Of a stretch of DNA of 55,687 bases, positions 53,553 through 55,687 are shown in pieces. This DNA is from RGIG1995 sp045587445. Its GTDB lineage: Bacteria > Bacillota > Clostridia > Oscillospirales > CAG-272. Location: the NCBI GenBank assembly GCA_045587445.1, contig JAZNCH010000064.1, positions 1-55,687 on the forward strand, in the 5' to 3' direction. A program made the position numbers and the translations under genes. Positions within the stretch are counted from its first letter, which is position 1; each line of letters opens with the position of its first letter. The notes beneath the pieces were generated by a model. That model had not been told where the DNA came from. It saw only the letters and a program-made list of their open reading frames with translations, and searched no databases.

Positions 53553-53978
53553 ATGACGTTGACAATGAACGAAGCTATTCAGTTGATATTGGATTTTTAT
53601 TACATTTCGCAAAGATACTGGAGAGAGCTTCCCATAGAAGATCCTTTGGTATACCATTTTATCAAAGAAGGTTATGCCGCTTTATGTGAAGAACGACCGC
53701 AAAAATATGTACTCACTAAAAAAGGAGGAGACCTTCTTCATACTTATATTCAAAAAATTTCTACAGATTTTATCGAGTTTATAAAGAAAAATCAGCTAAG
53801 TTGTTCTGATACAAATGCAACCCTCTGGTTTTCTAATAGCTATAGTTTAGATACTGAGACAGCCGAAAATCTTTATGACTATATTGCAAAAAATCTAAAA
53901 GCCTACGGATATGAAGGTGAAAAAATCCATCAATTAGAAAATGGTTGTGGATACCAATTTAAAAAAGTAGATGCATAA
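53553..53978 (+). CDS. Small unrecognised protein, possible winged helix
   Basis: 141 residues. I chose the ATG at 53553 because AGGAGG (53538-53543) lies 9 nt upstream; two upstream in-frame ATGs lack a site. The first half contains KYVLTKKGGDLLHTYIQ, a phrase common in winged-helix proteins (...LTKKGxxLL). The second half is unknown. It follows the large membrane gene by 62 bp without a terminator and probably belongs to the same transcript. Confidence 0.6.
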   Translation: MTLTMNEAIQLILDFYYISQRYWRELPIEDPLVYHFIKEGYAALCEERPQKYVLTKKGGDLLHTYIQKISTDFIEFIKKNQLSCSDTNATLWFSNSYSLDTETAENLYDYIAKNLKAYGYEGEKIHQLENGCGYQFKKVDA

Positions 53979-54019
53979 TTGAAAAACATTCGCATCCTTG
54001 TAACGGAGGTGAGACATGC

Positions 54020-54748
54020 ATGGATGAGATAATTCAATGGTTCATGGAGAACCTATATACCAACATATTTACAATCCTTACCGTCATTGCTTCGGGGGTG
54101 ATCTCCCTGCTTATCTCTAAGCATTACTTCAAAAAGAGCAATAATGTGAATAATAGAGAGAACTTAAAAATCTCCGTAATTCATCCGTTGATTGCATTAC
54201 TGAATAGCACTTCTTATACGGTTGAAAATTATAATCGCCTTGTTGCTTTGGAGAAAGAATACAGCATTAAGTATATGCCCGCAGCAGAAAGGGATTGTTT
54301 GGCTAATTTGCGTGCAGCATATAAAGACGTAGCATACTATGATGAAGATGCGGTCAACGCCAAAATACTCTTTTCGTATTTCGAAAAATGTCTTTCTGAA
54401 CAAGGGATAAAGTGGGATCCAAAGCCTGTTGAAATTAACGGAGAAATCGTTGATTATGAGCCGCCAGATGGATACTTCGAATTGGAAGATGATATAGCGC
54501 GAGCGTTTGGAAGATTCGATTATCACTTTGAACCGACTGAATGCCAGGATTTGCTTGAACGCATTTTTAATAACCATGTTCGCAATTATTGTTCTGGACA
54601 AAAAGCTTCTTTTTTTAAAGACATGACGTTATCAAAAATCATTAAGCAGGATGAACTTACAGCAAAAAATAATGAAATGTTTGCAAAATTTCGTCAACTC
54701 AAAACCGAGTTTTTGTCCTTTCCATTAATAAAGGGTGAAATTCGATAA
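54020..54748 (+). CDS. Unrecognised membrane-anchored protein
   Basis: 242 residues. One N-terminal membrane helix (about 14-34), then a soluble, probably helical domain rich in Glu/Lys/Tyr. GGAGG lies 10 nt before the ATG. No family is recognised. It is the last gene of the cassette that starts at 50207; a terminator follows at 54779. Confidence 0.6.
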   Translation: MDEIIQWFMENLYTNIFTILTVIASGVISLLISKHYFKKSNNVNNRENLKISVIHPLIALLNSTSYTVENYNRLVALEKEYSIKYMPAAERDCLANLRAAYKDVAYYDEDAVNAKILFSYFEKCLSEQGIKWDPKPVEINGEIVDYEPPDGYFELEDDIARAFGRFDYHFEPTECQDLLERIFNNHVRNYCSGQKASFFKDMTLSKIIKQDELTAKNNEMFAKFRQLKTEFLSFPLIKGEIR

Positions 54749-54778
54749 TCATTCTCATAGATAATACATAATTACAAA

Positions 54779-54813
54779 AAGGAGCGACAGCACGTTTGCT
54801 GTCGCTCCTTTCA
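54779..54813 (+). terminator. Terminator of the XRE/membrane-protein cassette
   Basis: AAGGAGCGACAGCA / TGCTGTCGCTCCTT hairpin, loop CGTT; A-rich left flank. Confidence 0.85.
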
Positions 54814-54899
54814 GACTGACTCCGCAGCTTCGGCGGTGCCTTTGCTTATGTCTAAACAGAATAGTATTTCCGTTATGCTCACACTTTATTCACCCCACC

Positions 54900-54929
54900 T
54901 TGACAAAAGTTTCCTGCGTATGGTATAAT
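54900..54929 (+). promoter_or_regulatory. Sigma-A promoter of the HTH gene leader
   Basis: TTGACA (54900-54905), an 18-bp spacer and TATAAT (54924-54929), giving a leader of about 280 nt before the HTH gene. Confidence 0.8.
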
Positions 54930-55031
54930 AAAGGCACCGAGAGATCGGCTGAAAATTGAATAATATGTGCCACGACAGTTACTACTGTCACCCTTTCGTT
55001 GGAAAGACAACGATCATCCATTCAGAGTTAT

Positions 55032-55129
55032 AGACTCGTACATACATCGGCACGGAACATTTTTAAGCGAACCAAACCGTTCGCTCATTTGTGTTTCCGT
55101 CTCGATGTATGTGCGAGTCTTTTTGTTTT
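55032..55129 (+). promoter_or_regulatory. Long leader hairpin with terminator-like tail (candidate attenuator)
   Basis: Arms GACTCGTACATACATCG (55033-55049) and CGATGTATGTGCGAGTC (55103-55119) pair almost throughout. An inner stem AGCGAAC/GTTCGCT (55066-55084) and a CGGAA/TTCCG pair close the loop. TTTTTGTTTT follows. Such a hairpin should stop transcription unless something prevents it, between the promoter and the HTH gene. Confidence 0.7.
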
Positions 55130-55171
55130 GCCCTCGCCTTAATTACATAAAAATCGAAAGGTGGAATGCAG

Positions 55172-55267
55172 ATGATTGTATCAAAATTCAGAATCAAAAC
55201 AAACGAAAGGAGGATTGGATGCAACACAAGAATTTCTTTATGGTTCCCAATCGCATCTTTGATTTAG
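55172..55267 (+). CDS. Possible short leader peptide overlapping the HTH gene
   Basis: 31 codons, starting MIVSKFRIKTNERRIG. GGTGG lies 7 nt before its ATG. It covers the AAAGGAGG of the HTH gene in another frame and ends inside it. Translating it would open or block that site. Short and without homologue evidence, so doubtful. Confidence 0.25.
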   Translation: MIVSKFRIKTNERRIGCNTRISLWFPIASLI

Positions 55268-55506
55268 AACTGAAGCCGAGGGACTTCACAGTGTATTGCT
55301 GTCTGCTTCGGCACAGCGACAGCAAGGATGGCTCCTGCTTTCCCTCGCGGAGAGTTATTGCAAAGGAGTGCGGTATGGATAGGAAAACCGTTGACTCTGC
55401 CATTGAAAATCTCTCGTCCCTCGGTCTGGTGAAAAAGATTCAGCGATACCGCGAGGACGGATCGAGAACGAGCAATCTCTACCACGTGGCAAACCTTTTG
55501 GAATAG
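55219..55506 (+). CDS. Helix-turn-helix domain protein of mobile-element type
   Basis: 95 residues: FFMVPNRIFDLELKPRDFTV, YCCLLRHSDSKDGSCFPS, RRVIAKECGMDRKTVDSAIE and LGLVKKIQRYREDGSRTSNLYHV form a winged helix as in RepA-N/replication-initiator-like and GntR-like regulators of integrative elements. AAAGGAGG lies 7 nt before the ATG. It is preceded by the long hairpin leader. Probably a regulator of element transfer or replication. Confidence 0.8.
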   Translation: MQHKNFFMVPNRIFDLELKPRDFTVYCCLLRHSDSKDGSCFPSRRVIAKECGMDRKTVDSAIENLSSLGLVKKIQRYREDGSRTSNLYHVANLLE

Positions 55507-55687
55507 AGTAGATCTTTCATTGGGATAGTGTCAGAATTTCCTATCAAGAAGAAAACCCATAGAACAAAACCCAGGATTTATTACAACAGAAAAAAATAGA
55601 TAACCACCACGGAACGCCCGTGTGCCGAGAAACACAGAAAAGCGAGGAAACACCCGCCCAAAAAGAAAATCGCCCGTTTGGGGCGAT
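55507..55687. other. Element DNA at window end
   Basis: No gene seen in these 181 bases. The end holds an ATCGCCC / GGGGCGAT hairpin (about 55669-55687) cut by the window. Confidence 0.4.

Larger units (their letters stand above)
48752..55687. mobile_element. Part of a probable integrative or mobile element (left edge near 48752, right end outside window)
   Basis: The glmS frame breaks at 48752. From there base composition is visibly richer in G+C and the gene types change: DUF6809, a Thr-rich lipoprotein, XRE regulator, unknown membrane proteins and a helix-turn-helix protein that resembles replication/regulatory genes near conjugative modules. I see no integrase, relaxase or terminal inverted repeats in the window, so the exact class and left end are inferred. 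A misassembled join is the alternative. Confidence 0.55.

Overview
This window comes from a low-G+C, endospore-forming Firmicute. The class is most likely Clostridia, perhaps an Oscillospiraceae/Ruminococcaceae-like gut organism. The evidence is the sporulation genes (spoVAC, spoVAD, spoVAE, spoIID), a Firmicute-type L27 prepeptide with its Prp protease, a T-box leader, strong AGGAGG ribosome binding sites, sigma-A promoters and many U-tailed hairpin terminators. No rRNA, tRNA or CRISPR array was seen. Genus and species cannot be told from the sequence alone.

Layout. 1-4030: three tandem paralogous lipoproteins with a probable NlpC/P60-like cysteine peptidase fold. 4079-4410: remnant of a phosphoglucomutase gene. 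4.9-12.1 kb: a DUF2079 membrane protein, a DUF1287 NlpC/P60-like protein, murA, a DUF3810 membrane metallopeptidase-like protein, an SLH-domain surface protein and spoVAC. 12.2-16.0 kb: on the minus strand, a GT2 glycosyltransferase and a DUF1836 regulator / NfeD / flotillin operon that separates spoVAC from spoVAD-spoVAE (16.6-17.9 kb). 18-24 kb: MscS channel, guaB, a phosphodiester glycosidase-like protein, an unknown membrane protein and a small alarmone synthetase.

24.1-38.7 kb is almost all minus strand: a SecB-like chaperone; aspS-gatC-gatA-gatB behind a T-box whose specifier reads as AAC (Asn); an asparaginase; galE; the rplU-prp-rpmA ribosomal operon; yfmF-yfmH-lgt-folD; and spoIID. 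The gatA product is short and has lost the residues that define an amidase active site, although gatB, gatC and aspS look intact. 38.9-45.7 kb is plus strand: uxaC and a fructuronate-reductase-like SDR, two tandem Gfo/Idh/MocA oxidoreductases, and a Na/Pi cotransporter with a PhoU-like tail.

45.9-48.75 kb is an amino-sugar operon. Its first gene fuses an XRE-type DNA-binding domain to a complete phosphoglucosamine mutase (GlmM). A left-handed beta-helix GlmU-like protein and glmS follow. glmS breaks off after the glutaminase domain near 48,752. From there to the window end the sequence is richer in G+C and looks like part of an integrative or mobile element: a DUF6809 protein, a Thr/Glu/Pro-rich lipoprotein, a four-gene unit (XRE regulator, 1024-residue single-pass membrane protein, two small unknowns) with its own promoter and terminator, and a helix-turn-helix protein behind a long hairpin leader. 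No integrase or relaxase lies in the window.

The strongest candidates for undescribed biology are the XRE-GlmM fusion operon, the Asn-T-box aspS/gatCAB operon with a degenerate GatA, and the four-gene membrane-protein cassette in the element.
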